A stretch of DNA of 64,000 nt. Source: Fodinicurvata fenggangensis DSM 21160. GTDB taxonomy: Bacteria > Pseudomonadota > Alphaproteobacteria > Kiloniellales > DSM-21159. Below are positions 26,272 to 34,331 of the stretch, one piece after another. The position numbers and the translations under genes were made by a program. Under the pieces are notes generated by a model. It did no database searches, had not been told where the DNA came from, and saw only the letters and a list, made by a program, of their open reading frames with translations. The DNA lies in assembly GCF_000686045.1 (NCBI RefSeq), contig NZ_JMLV01000001.1, positions 62,001 through 126,000 on the forward strand, in the 5' to 3' direction. Every line of letters begins with the position of its first letter. Position 1 is the stretch's first letter.

Positions 26272-27177
26272 CTAGTCATAGGCGGGGGTGGCAAAGTTTG
26301 GATCATCATGCAGGGCCCAGTAGGCATTCATCAGGTTCTGCGTGATCCGTCCAGGGACCTGTTGGCCAACCGGTCTGGTATCGACTGTTCCAATGGGCAT
26401 GATTCCGCCGGCCGTGCTGCTGATGAAGGCCTCATCCGCCTGACGGAGCCTGTCGGTCGGCAGGGCGGTTTCGGAGATCTCCAGGCCGCTTTCTGCGGCC
26501 AGTTCAAGGACGGTACGGCGCGTGATGCCTTCCAGCATACCGCTGGCCGGCGTCGTCAGGCGGTTGCCATGCACGGCAAAGATATTGAATCCCGGACCTT
26601 CGATGACGTTCCCGGATCCGTCGACCAGAACGGCGGTTTCCGCGCCTCTGTCATAGGCATCGAAAAGGCCGCGGACGAAATCAAGCCAATGGTAATTCTT
26701 GATGACCGGATTGACGGCTTTGGGGCTGATTCGTTCGGTCTCGCTGATGGACAGGTGCAGTCCACGGGACCGCTGTTCTTCATTGGCCAGCCAGATGAAG
26801 GGCACCGCAAAGGCATAGAACCGATTGCGACAGGTTCTCAGGTCCCGCGATCCAGGGGCGGGTTGCCCGCGCGTGCAGATCATCTCAACATAGGCATCCT
26901 TCAGACCGCTGCGCTGCACGCATTCCTTCAGGATGTCACCAATCTGCTCCCGGCTGTAGGGGCAGTTCAGACGCAGGCCCTTCATGCTTTCCTGGAACCG
27001 TGTCAGGTGCTCTTCCAGCCGGAAGAAGTGGCCGTTCCAGAGATGCACGACGTCATAGGTGGCATCGGAATGCAGGAAACCCCAGTCCTCGATCGGGATG
27101 GCGGCCTCTGCGATCGGCAGGTAGCGCCCTTCAATGAAGGCGGTCCCGGCATGAGTCTTAGCTTGGTTCTGAGGCAA
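26272..27177 (-). CDS. Class IV PLP aminotransferase resembling (R)-amine transaminases
   Basis: The product is about 301 residues in the branched-chain/D-amino-acid aminotransferase fold. GFLHSDATYDVVHLWNGHFF lies near residue 34. The PLP Lys is in NPVIKNYHW, and EGPGFNIFAV and STAGGIMPI complete the site. The HSDxTYDV segment and the overall reading resemble the (R)-selective amine transaminases known from Mycobacterium and Arthrobacter more than IlvE, so it may act on amines or D-amino acids. TTG at 27177 is preferred because AGGAG lies 8 bases upstream; the open frame continues to a GTG at 27207 without a ribosome site. A BCAT or D-alanine aminotransferase role remains possible. Confidence 0.75.
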   Translation of the reverse strand: MPQNQAKTHAGTAFIEGRYLPIAEAAIPIEDWGFLHSDATYDVVHLWNGHFFRLEEHLTRFQESMKGLRLNCPYSREQIGDILKECVQRSGLKDAYVEMICTRGQPAPGSRDLRTCRNRFYAFAVPFIWLANEEQRSRGLHLSISETERISPKAVNPVIKNYHWLDFVRGLFDAYDRGAETAVLVDGSGNVIEGPGFNIFAVHGNRLTTPASGMLEGITRRTVLELAAESGLEISETALPTDRLRQADEAFISSTAGGIMPIGTVDTRPVGQQVPGRITQNLMNAYWALHDDPNFATPAYD

Positions 27178-27323
27178 CGACACAGCTCCTGTCAGACGGA
27201 CAATCACTCTATTAGCAAAGAGTTAAGATGAAGATTCAAGCTTTGCTATGAAGTGATGCCATATAGATTGTTCCGTGGCGTGTCAGAGGTGGCTGTGACC
27301 TGCGCACAGAAGAACGAAGAGCA

Positions 27324-27352
27324 CAGCCTCTCCGGTTAGACCGGAGAGGCTG
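27324..27352 (-). terminator. Strong hairpin terminator
   Basis: CAGCCTCTCCGG (27324-27335) and CCGGAGAGGCTG (27341-27352) form a perfect 12-bp stem with a 5-base loop. It lies 81 bases downstream of the minus-strand membrane protein gene. A T-rich but interrupted tract follows on the minus strand. It lies between two minus-strand genes and should separate them. Confidence 0.7.
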
Positions 27353-27432
27353 CACGTGCTTGAGATCTGCCTTAATCGGCTTCTGTCATCCATCTCAGCA
27401 CGGGAAGGGTCTGGTCAGTAAGGCGGTATCGG

Positions 27433-27810
27433 CTAGAGGCTCCAGCGCACTGTTGCGAGACACAGGGTTGAAACTAGACAGAGCATGCTCAGCAAGGCGG
27501 CGCCAATCAGGTTATTGCGCAAAAACGCGCCCAGGTGTTGATGGAGCGGGGGTGCAGCTAGGATCGCAAGCCCTGTCGCGATGGCCAGGGCCGGCCAATT
27601 GCTTGAAGTGACAATCAAGTAAACAACAAGAAAGAGTGTGACGAGGCCCGGCAAGGCCAGTCCCAGCACCGCCAGGTCGCCAACAGGCTTCATGAGTAAG
27701 GGCGGTCGGTTCATGCGGCGGCCTGAATAGGCAAGGTTCAATCCAAGCAGGGAGGCCAGCAGGATTGCGATCGCGGTGGAAATCCATGCCAGGATGTCGA
27801 GTTCATTCAT
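27433..27810 (-). CDS. Small hypothetical membrane protein
   Basis: The 125-residue protein has about four hydrophobic segments (residues 7-26, 45-68, 74-90 and 98-120) joined by short loops, one of which reads YSGRRMNRPPLLMKPVGD. I do not recognise the family. It is a single gene followed by a strong hairpin. It is transcribed away from the PanB-like gene, leaving a 162-base divergent region. Confidence 0.55.
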   Translation of the reverse strand: MNELDILAWISTAIAILLASLLGLNLAYSGRRMNRPPLLMKPVGDLAVLGLALPGLVTLFLVVYLIVTSSNWPALAIATGLAILAAPPLHQHLGAFLRNNLIGAALLSMLCLVSTLCLATVRWSL

Positions 27811-27972
27811 AGTGCGGACTCGTTATGTTGCGTTGCGTGGCAGCCGCGCGCGGCCTCTATGGATATCGCTTCAACAACAGCGATTGCTTGACCCTTTTAA
27901 GGTCAGCCTTTAAGCATGTTACTAATATATCAAGCGTCTATCAGCAATTAATGATTCACGAGGAGGCCTGTT

Positions 27973-28839
27973 GTGGCGACAGAAAACAAGAAACGCAGCA
28001 TCACTGAGATCCGGGAAGCCAAGAAGACCGGCGAGAAGATGGTCTATACATCGGTGCCGGATTACACCTCGGCCCGCTGGGCGGAAATGGCCGGGGTCGA
28101 TGTCTGTGTCGTCGGTGACAGCCTTGCCATGGTGGCGCATGGCCATGCCAGTACCATTCCGGCCAGCATGGACATGATGGTCATGCATTCCCTGGCCGTA
28201 CGCCGAGGCGCACCCAACACATTCGTGCTCGGATGCATGCCCTATCAGAGCTACAATACGGTGGATCGCGCCCTGGTGAATGCGACCCGTTTCATGCAGG
28301 AAGCTGACTGCGATGCCGTCAAGCCGCAGGGCGGCAAGAGCCAGGCGCATATCCTCAAGGCTCTGGTCGATTCCGGGATTCCCACGGCCTCGCACATTGG
28401 CCTGACCCCTCACACCATCGCCATGTTCGGTGGCTTCAAGATCCAGGGCAGAACAGCCGAGGCCGCCATGAAGATTCTGGAGGACGCGCTCGCCATCCAG
28501 GATGCCGGATGTTTCATGCTGGAATTCGAAGCGGTCCCCGCCACCATTGCCAAGGTGATCTCGGAACAGCTGGAAATCCCAACCATTGGGATCGGTGCTG
28601 GCGCAGGGACGGACGGACAGATTCTGCTATCCTACGATCTGCTGGGCGTCTTTACCGACTTCAAGCCCAAGTTCACGAAACGCTACGCGAACCTGACGGA
28701 AGTGGCGGTCGACGGCTTGCAGAAGTATGTGGATGAGGTCAAATCGGGCAGCTTTCCGGATGATGATCACTCCTACAGCATAAACGAAGCCGAATACGAA
28801 TCTTTTCTCACTATGGTTGAAAAGCGCAAGCAGCATTAG
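27973..28839 (+). CDS. panB: 3-methyl-2-oxobutanoate hydroxymethyltransferase (PanB-like)
   Basis: The 288-residue protein matches PanB along its length: VCVVGDSLAMVAHGH near residue 45, a GCMPYQSY segment, HIGLTPHTIAMFGGFKIQGRT near residue 141, EFEAVPATIAKVISEQL and IGIGAGAGTDGQIL near residue 203. PanB adds a hydroxymethyl group from methylene-tetrahydrofolate to 2-oxoisovalerate to make ketopantoate. A GTG start follows AGGAGG. No panC is adjacent. The gene leads a block with a GntR regulator and a TRAP transporter, so it may be a paralogue serving a catabolic or salvage route rather than the housekeeping enzyme. A C-C lyase of the same superfamily is the main alternative. Confidence 0.78.
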   Translation: MATENKKRSITEIREAKKTGEKMVYTSVPDYTSARWAEMAGVDVCVVGDSLAMVAHGHASTIPASMDMMVMHSLAVRRGAPNTFVLGCMPYQSYNTVDRALVNATRFMQEADCDAVKPQGGKSQAHILKALVDSGIPTASHIGLTPHTIAMFGGFKIQGRTAEAAMKILEDALAIQDAGCFMLEFEAVPATIAKVISEQLEIPTIGIGAGAGTDGQILLSYDLLGVFTDFKPKFTKRYANLTEVAVDGLQKYVDEVKSGSFPDDDHSYSINEAEYESFLTMVEKRKQH

Positions 28840-28913
28840 TATTGAATTGAATCTTGCTGGAAAGTTTGAGCCCATAGTTGTGATTGGCTCGGAATCTGGA
28901 GGAGCGCGACGAG

Positions 28914-29621
28914 GTGAGCTTGAGTGAGGAGAGAGAGGCACTCGGACCAGACGAAGCCACTGTAAGTGAGCAGGGTAAGAGCCTGACCGAAAAAGCTTAC
29001 AAGCGCCTGGAGGAGTTGATCGTAACTCTCCAACTGGCGCCTGGTGCGGTTCTCTCCGAAGCGCAGCTTGCGAAGCAATTGGGCATCGGTCGAACGCCTA
29101 TTCGTGAAGCTCTGCAGCGGCTTTCGCGTGAAGGCTTGATCGTCATATTGCCACGGCGTGGAATCCTTGTCTCCGAGATCAATGTCACAAGACAGCTCAA
29201 GTTGCTGGAGGTGCGTCGGGAACTGGAACGCCTGATGGCTGGCTGCAGCGCCCGGCGGGCCAACAGCAGCGAGCGTCAAGAGTTCAAGCAGCTCGCTGAC
29301 GGCATGAAGAAGGCGGCCGAGGACGACGACGACATCACCTTCATGCGTTTGGATCGCCGGTTGAATCACCTTCTCTGCGAAGCAGCGCGCAATGAGTACA
29401 TCACCAATGCAATCGGGCTGATCCAAAGTCTCTCCCGGCGCTTCTGGTATTCTCATTATAAAGAGGTTCTGGACCTTCCTCTCTGTGCGCGTCTCCACGC
29501 ATCCCTTGCATTGGCTATTTCCCAGGGAAATTCCCAGGAAGCCATGCAGGCGAGCGATGACCTCATGAACTATATCGAAGACTTTACGCGCGCCAGCCTG
29601 GATGCGCCCACACGCTATTGA
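28914..29621 (+). CDS. GntR-family transcriptional regulator with FCD domain
   Basis: The product is 235 residues from the GTG at 28914, which has GGAGGAG upstream; a TTG at 28884 would add 10 residues. The N-terminal winged helix reads AQLAKQLGIGRTPIREALQRLSREGLI (about residues 45-70). The C-terminal all-helical FCD ligand domain has metal/ligand residues in FMRLDRRLNHLLCEAARN and CARLHASLALAI. FCD regulators usually repress catabolic and transport operons until a small acid binds. It lies between the PanB-like gene and the TRAP operon, its likely targets. Confidence 0.9.
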   Translation: MSLSEEREALGPDEATVSEQGKSLTEKAYKRLEELIVTLQLAPGAVLSEAQLAKQLGIGRTPIREALQRLSREGLIVILPRRGILVSEINVTRQLKLLEVRRELERLMAGCSARRANSSERQEFKQLADGMKKAAEDDDDITFMRLDRRLNHLLCEAARNEYITNAIGLIQSLSRRFWYSHYKEVLDLPLCARLHASLALAISQGNSQEAMQASDDLMNYIEDFTRASLDAPTRY

Positions 29622-29823
29622 GGCTTCCTGAAAACTCGTTTTGAGGGCAAGTGGCCCAAATAATACTTGGCGCTACGTCTGCGTGTATATTGATGCGCTC
29701 AAAAAAGAAACATATTAAATATATCTTTATTGGCGCCGGTAGAGTGAAACTCGGGTCTTATCAAAAAAGCTTTGGCTGAGTGACTTGACGGCCAATGGAA
29801 GCTGCAATAGCGTACCTCCCTAA

Positions 29824-29872
29824 TAGATATATCAGTAATATCTAATCTGTCTGCATCAGAATTATCAGACAG
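29824..29872. promoter_or_regulatory. Two inverted repeats upstream of the TRAP operon
   Basis: TAGATAT (29824-29830) and ATATCTA (29838-29844) form a 7-7-7 palindrome. CTGTCTG (29847-29853) and CAGACAG (29866-29872) form a second one with a 12-base centre. They lie 37-85 bases before the ATG of the binding protein. Binding by the neighbouring GntR protein is plausible. The rest of the 287-base spacer is AT-rich with no gene. Confidence 0.5.
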
Positions 29873-29908
29873 CATAACACTGAAAAGGGAAAGGGAGGAC
29901 TCAGTTCA

Positions 29909-30988
29909 ATGAATTCTATTGTGAAGACAACAACGCTTGCCGCGACCTTCGCCGTCGCCGCCATGGCAGGCAGCGCGCATGCGCAAGAGACCTATGAATG
30001 GCGTATGGCAACGGGCTGGGGTGGCGGCCCACTCATGGATATTGGGGCGCAGGCCTTCGCGGATCGCCTTGAACTGCTCAGTGATGGCCGCATGAAGGTT
30101 GAGGTTTTCCAGGGAGGTGCCATCGGCGAACCCCTGAAGGTGACGGATTCCGTGCGCCGCGGCATCGCTGACATGGGGCATACATGGCCAGGCTACGATT
30201 GGGGCCGTGATACCACGGCTGTTGTCTTCGGTGGCTTCGCCGGTACCATGGACGACGAGCGCATGATGCACTGGCTCTACGAGGGTGGTGGTGTCGAGCT
30301 CTGGAAAGAGTGGCGACAGGAAGAATTCGGTGTGGTTGGCATGCCGTTGTTCTCCCGAACCGCCGAGATCTTCCTGAACTCAAGGAAGAAGGTCCAGACC
30401 CTCGAGGATCTGGACGGCTTGAAGATGCGCACGGCGGGTGCCTGGATCGACATGTCCAAGGAACTCGGTGCCTCGCCCGTGACCACGGCCGGCGATGAGA
30501 TCTATCCCATGCTGGAACGCGGTGTGATTGATGCGACCGAGTGGGGCACACCTTGGGAGGATACCTATCCCAAGTTCTACGAGGTGACCGACTACATCAT
30601 CGTGCCCGGCGTGCATCAGCCGGTTGCGCCCTTCGAGCTGCAGGTCAACCAGGAAGTCTGGGACAGCCTAAGCGAGCGTGATCGAGAGTTGATCGAAACG
30701 GCAGCAGAGCTGACAACCCTGAAATCCTGGATGAGGGTTGGCCACGAAAGTGCCGAAGCCATGAGGTTCTTCGAAGAAGAAGGCCTCGAGATCGTTGAGC
30801 TCGACACGGAAGTCCAGGTCAAGGCGCGTGAGATCGGTATCGAGTGGGCCAATGAACAGTCAGCCGAGAACGAATGGTTCAAGCGTGCCTGGGACTCCCA
30901 GCGCGAATTCGAAAAACTGTGGGCCGATGCGGAGACCTATCGCCGCCTTTCACCTGAAACACGGTCCATCGGCCTAGACGCCGAATAA
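29909..30988 (+). CDS. TRAP transporter substrate-binding protein (DctP family, TakP-like)
   Basis: The 359-residue protein has a signal peptide ending at AGSAHAQ. The mature protein shows DctP features: FQGGAIGEPLKVTDSVRRG, LDGLKMRTAGAW near residue 170 with the carboxylate-binding Arg, and ERGVIDATEWGTPWED near residue 206. The TxEWGTPWxD segment resembles the branch containing the 2-oxoacid-binding TakP. It delivers ligand to the DctQ/DctM pair encoded just downstream, driven by the sodium gradient. A 2-oxoacid ligand would fit the neighbouring PanB-like enzyme, but this is inference. Confidence 0.88.
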   Translation: MNSIVKTTTLAATFAVAAMAGSAHAQETYEWRMATGWGGGPLMDIGAQAFADRLELLSDGRMKVEVFQGGAIGEPLKVTDSVRRGIADMGHTWPGYDWGRDTTAVVFGGFAGTMDDERMMHWLYEGGGVELWKEWRQEEFGVVGMPLFSRTAEIFLNSRKKVQTLEDLDGLKMRTAGAWIDMSKELGASPVTTAGDEIYPMLERGVIDATEWGTPWEDTYPKFYEVTDYIIVPGVHQPVAPFELQVNQEVWDSLSERDRELIETAAELTTLKSWMRVGHESAEAMRFFEEEGLEIVELDTEVQVKAREIGIEWANEQSAENEWFKRAWDSQREFEKLWADAETYRRLSPETRSIGLDAE

Positions 30989-31004
30989 ACCCTGATCAGA
31001 ATAC

Positions 31005-31038
31005 CTTCGGGCGGAGTTCCAGCGAGCTCCGTCCGAAG
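31005..31038 (+). terminator. Intra-operon hairpin between TRAP binding protein and permease genes
   Basis: CTTCGGGCGGAG (31005-31016) pairs with CTCCGTCCGAAG (31027-31038) over 12 bp including one G-T pair, loop 10 bases. No T-run follows. It probably stabilises the 3' end of the binding-protein message so that more of that protein is made than of the membrane subunits. Confidence 0.5.
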
Positions 31039-31144
31039 AACTGTTCAGATATTTCTTTTCAGACCATAGTGCTGCTTCCTGCAGCGAACGGAACCGCTCT
31101 AGATGCGCTCTCCTCGAGTGCATGGCGGGACGGGGAAGGCCTGA

Positions 31145-31666
31145 ATGCTTATTGTCGTGCGTTTTCTCGAGAAGATCACCCATAGCAGCGGCATCATTGC
31201 CGCTCTCATCATCATCCCGCTTATAGTGACAACCTGCTACGAAGTCTTCGCCCGTTACATGTTCGGGGCACCGACCATATGGGCCTACGAGTTGGGTTAC
31301 ATGGGCATGGGGGCGCACTTCCTGCTTGGCATGGCGTACACCCTGAAGGAAAAGGCGCATATCCGCATCGATCTCATCTATGCCTTCCGGGGGCCGAGAA
31401 CCAAGGCGGCAATCGATTTCCTGAGTTATGCGGTCATCATGCTGCCCTTCACCATTTGGCTCTCCTGGGGGCTTTTCATGTACTACGAGGAAGCCTTGAT
31501 GTTTGGTGAGACTTCCGGCCAATCCGCATGGAACCCGGTGATCTGGCCGTTTCGCCTCTGCATGATGATTGGATTTATCCTTCTGGCCATCCAGTTGTTG
31601 GCCGAAAGCCTGAAGTGTCTGTCGGTCCTTGTGGGTCAGTCGGCCAGCCTTGAGGAGGCCGAGTGA
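31145..31666 (+). CDS. TRAP transporter small permease (DctQ family)
   Basis: The 173-residue protein has four membrane segments, beginning with SGIIAALIIIPLIVTTCYEVFARYMF, the usual DctQ first helix ending in the ARYxF motif. The KEKAHIRIDLIY segment follows the second helix, as in the family. GGGGAAGG lies just before the ATG. Its stop overlaps the start of the large permease (TGATG). Confidence 0.9.
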   Translation: MLIVVRFLEKITHSSGIIAALIIIPLIVTTCYEVFARYMFGAPTIWAYELGYMGMGAHFLLGMAYTLKEKAHIRIDLIYAFRGPRTKAAIDFLSYAVIMLPFTIWLSWGLFMYYEEALMFGETSGQSAWNPVIWPFRLCMMIGFILLAIQLLAESLKCLSVLVGQSASLEEAE

Positions 31667-32976
31667 TGGAACTCGCAGCTATCCTCATGTTCGTGGTGCT
31701 TCTGGCACTGATTTTTCTTGGTCTTCATATCGCATTTGCCCTTTTCGGCGTTGGTCTCATCTTTGGCATCTTCGTATATGGGGATGCCCTGATCTGGCAG
31801 TTTGTCGGGCGTGTTGAGAGCCTGGCCAGCAATTACATCCTGGCCGCCGTACCGCTTTTCGTCTTCATGGGCTCGCTGCTGGAACGCTCTGGCATCGCCG
31901 AGCGCCTGTTCGACGCCATACAGCTCTGGGTCCGCCGGTTGCCGGGTGGATTGGCTGTCGGCACCATCATCATGTGCATCATCTTTGCGGCATCAACGGG
32001 TGTTGTAGGGGCCACGGAGACGGTGGTTGGGCTGCTCGCCATACCGGCGATGATGAAGTACAACTATGACAAGGGCTTGATTGCCGGTTCAATCTGTTCC
32101 GGTGGCTCGTTGGGGACGATCATTCCGCCATCGGTCGTCCTCATCGTCATGGGGCCGCTGGCCGACGTGTCGATCGGGTGGCTTTTTGCCGGTTCCATGA
32201 TTCCCGGCCTGATCATGGCACTGCTCTACATAATCTATACCATCGGGCTCTGCACCTTGCGCCCGGAAGCCGGACCACGCCCCGTCGATGAGGCGGATGT
32301 TCCCCTGGGACAGAAGCTCGTGATTTCGGCCAAGGCGCTTTTGCCGCCCCTTATGCTGATTATCGCCGTGCTCGGTTCGATCCTTGCCGGGGTTGCCTCT
32401 CCGACTGAGGCCGCCGCAATTGGTAGTGCAGGGGCTGTCATCCTGGCCATGAGCTATGGCTCGCTGACGCTTCCCCTGTTCTGGGAAGCCATCATGAAGA
32501 CCCTGCGCGTCACCTGCATGATCATGCTGATCCTGTTGGCCGGCACGGTCTTTACCGGTGTCTTCTTCTCCATGGGTGGCGGCAGCATGATCTCGGAGTT
32601 CCTGCTGGGAATGAACCTCAGCCCCTGGCTGCTGCTGCTCTTCATCCTGCTGATGGCCTTTATCCTGGGGTTCTTCCTGGAGTGGATCTCGATCCTCCTG
32701 ATCTTCATTCCGATCTTTACACCGGTTGTCGTGCAGATGGGGTTCGATCCGGTCTGGTTTTGTATTCTGTTCCTTATTGTCATCCAGACAGGATACCTGA
32801 CACCGCCCATGGCCCCCGCCATCTTCTATCTGCGTGGCATTGCGCCACCGGAATTGAAGTTGACCGACATGTATCGGGGGGTGGTGCCATTCCTTGCCTT
32901 GCAGGCCATCACCCTCGGCATCGTCATGGCATTCCCGCAAACGGTGCTGTGGCTGCCGGACATCATCTTCAACTGA
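31666..32976 (+). CDS. TRAP transporter large permease (DctM family)
   Basis: The 436-residue protein has about 12 membrane segments and family motifs such as AVPLFVFMGSLLERSGIAERLFD, CSGGSLGTIIPPSVVLIVMG, ASPTEAAAIGSAGAVI and QTGYLTPPMAPAIFYLRG. It forms the transport channel with DctQ. The ATG at 31666 overlaps the DctQ stop; a GTG at 31663 is also possible. No clear terminator follows. Confidence 0.93.
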   Translation: MELAAILMFVVLLALIFLGLHIAFALFGVGLIFGIFVYGDALIWQFVGRVESLASNYILAAVPLFVFMGSLLERSGIAERLFDAIQLWVRRLPGGLAVGTIIMCIIFAASTGVVGATETVVGLLAIPAMMKYNYDKGLIAGSICSGGSLGTIIPPSVVLIVMGPLADVSIGWLFAGSMIPGLIMALLYIIYTIGLCTLRPEAGPRPVDEADVPLGQKLVISAKALLPPLMLIIAVLGSILAGVASPTEAAAIGSAGAVILAMSYGSLTLPLFWEAIMKTLRVTCMIMLILLAGTVFTGVFFSMGGGSMISEFLLGMNLSPWLLLLFILLMAFILGFFLEWISILLIFIPIFTPVVVQMGFDPVWFCILFLIVIQTGYLTPPMAPAIFYLRGIAPPELKLTDMYRGVVPFLALQAITLGIVMAFPQTVLWLPDIIFN

Positions 32977-33035
32977 CCTGTCGTCACTCGAACTAAAGGG
33001 GAACCTGGCGAGCGGTGGAAGGGTGTCACGAAATA

Positions 33036-33045
33036 TGATATATCA
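33036..33045. promoter_or_regulatory. TGATATATCA palindrome, candidate shared operator
   Basis: The perfect 10-base palindrome TGATATATCA lies 25 bases before the start at 33070. Close variants occur upstream of the PanB-like gene (TAATATATCA, 27923-27932), the TRAP operon (AGATATATCA, 29825-29834) and the hydroxylase-like gene (TGATATATTA, 35011-35020). The sites at 29826 and 33037 share the 11-mer GATATATCAGT. A common regulator, perhaps the GntR protein, is plausible. Confidence 0.4.
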
Positions 33046-33069
33046 GTCGAATATGAAAGGAGCTGAGGT

Positions 33070-33357
33070 GTGAAGACTTACCTTGGACAGCGTACGATGG
33101 ATGGCCCCCAGGTGACCGTGGACGGCAATCCGCTGGATCCTCGGTTTGACTTGAAGACACTCTCGGAAGAGGGCTTTGAGTGGACCTATGAGGGTGAGGC
33201 GCCAGCGCAGCTGGCCCTGGCCATTCTTGCGGATCATTTCCAGGATGATTGCAAGGCACTTGAGCACTACGACAGCTTCATGCGCAAAGCCGTCGCAAAT
33301 TTCAATAACGATTGGGAGATGACCAGCCAGGATATCGATAACCTGCTGGCAGAATAG
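33070..33357 (+). CDS. DUF6166-like small protein
   Basis: The 95-residue protein reads KTYLGQRTMDGPQVTVDG at the start and GFEWTYEGEAPAQLALAILA in the middle, which I recognise as the DUF6166 pattern. The C-terminal part is helical (DDCKALEHYDSFMRKAVANF). The start is GTG with AAAGGAG upstream. No function is known to me. It lies between the TRAP operon and the dioxygenase pair with its own palindrome-bearing upstream region. Confidence 0.65.
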   Translation: MKTYLGQRTMDGPQVTVDGNPLDPRFDLKTLSEEGFEWTYEGEAPAQLALAILADHFQDDCKALEHYDSFMRKAVANFNNDWEMTSQDIDNLLAE

Positions 33358-33434
33358 CGGCCTGGTGGCCGAATAGCCGCCTCAGTGCGGCAGCAAACAG
33401 CCGGACAAGAGGTTCCGGCAGGAGAGGAAATGCC

Positions 33435-34331
33435 ATGACACCCGAGGATATCTTGTCCCATCCGCCCCGAATTCTGACTCAGAAGCAGAGGGAATCCTAC
33501 TTTGAGAATGGCTACCTCCTGGTCGAGAAGTTTCTGGAGGATGAATGGCTGGAGCGCCTTCGGGCATCCGTCGACGGTCTGGTCGAGCGCAGCCGCTCCG
33601 TAACGCAGTCCGACTCCGTTTTTGATCTTGAGCCTGGCCACACGGCGGACTCTCCTCGTCTGCGACGGGTCTCAAGCCCGAACGACGAGGACGTGACCTT
33701 CTGGAATTACGTTGTGGAGTCCAGGCTGGGAGACCTTCTTGCCGACTTGCTGGGCCCGGATGTGAAGTTCCATCAGTCAAAGCTGAACTTCAAGTGGGCC
33801 AAGGGTGGCACTGAAGTGAAGTGGCATCAGGATGCACCTTTCTTTCCGCACACGAACCCGGCCGTATTGACGGTGGGGACCTATCTTTATGACTGCGGAA
33901 TGGATCAGGGCCCATTGGGCGTGGTGCCCGGTAGCCATGAAACGGAGATATTCGATCACTACGACAGCGAAGGGGACTGGAGCGGTCATATCGCTGAAGA
34001 GGACCTGAAGCGTGTGGCGACCGACAAGGCGGAGTATCTTTGCGGTCCTGCCGGCTCACTGACCCTCCATAATTACCGCGCGGTCCATGGCTCGGAACCG
34101 AACCGTTCGGATGCAGGCCGGCCCCTGCTGCTCAATGTCTTGTCTGCGGCCGATGCCATGCCCTACACTTACAATCCACTGAAGACCAAGTATTATCAGC
34201 AGTGTGTGCGGGGCAAACCGGCCAAGTGGGCCCATCATGATGGGCGGCCGCATCTGATCCCGCCGGACTGGAGCGGAGGCTATACCTCCATATTTGCGCT
34301 GCAGCAGAAAGAAAAGAGCGACGCGGCATGA
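33435..34331 (+). CDS. Phytanoyl-CoA dioxygenase (PhyH) family protein
   Basis: The 298-residue protein has the PhyH layout: YFENGYLLVEKFL near residue 23, the iron motif KWHQDAPFF (His-x-Asp) near residue 130, GPLGVVPGSH near residue 160, and a distal His in LHNYRAVHGSEPNRS followed by an Arg for 2-oxoglutarate. Members are iron/2-oxoglutarate hydroxylases of small organic substrates, including ectoine hydroxylase, although this one lies far from the ectoine genes. The start has GGAGAGGAA upstream. The next gene overlaps by 4 bases, so the two enzymes are coupled. Confidence 0.82.
   Translation: MTPEDILSHPPRILTQKQRESYFENGYLLVEKFLEDEWLERLRASVDGLVERSRSVTQSDSVFDLEPGHTADSPRLRRVSSPNDEDVTFWNYVVESRLGDLLADLLGPDVKFHQSKLNFKWAKGGTEVKWHQDAPFFPHTNPAVLTVGTYLYDCGMDQGPLGVVPGSHETEIFDHYDSEGDWSGHIAEEDLKRVATDKAEYLCGPAGSLTLHNYRAVHGSEPNRSDAGRPLLLNVLSAADAMPYTYNPLKTKYYQQCVRGKPAKWAHHDGRPHLIPPDWSGGYTSIFALQQKEKSDAA

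Noticed and set aside
33435-34331. Ectoine hydroxylase EctD
   Set aside because: It is a PhyH-family enzyme, but it lies far from the ectoine genes and no ectABC synthesis genes are present, so only the family call is kept.
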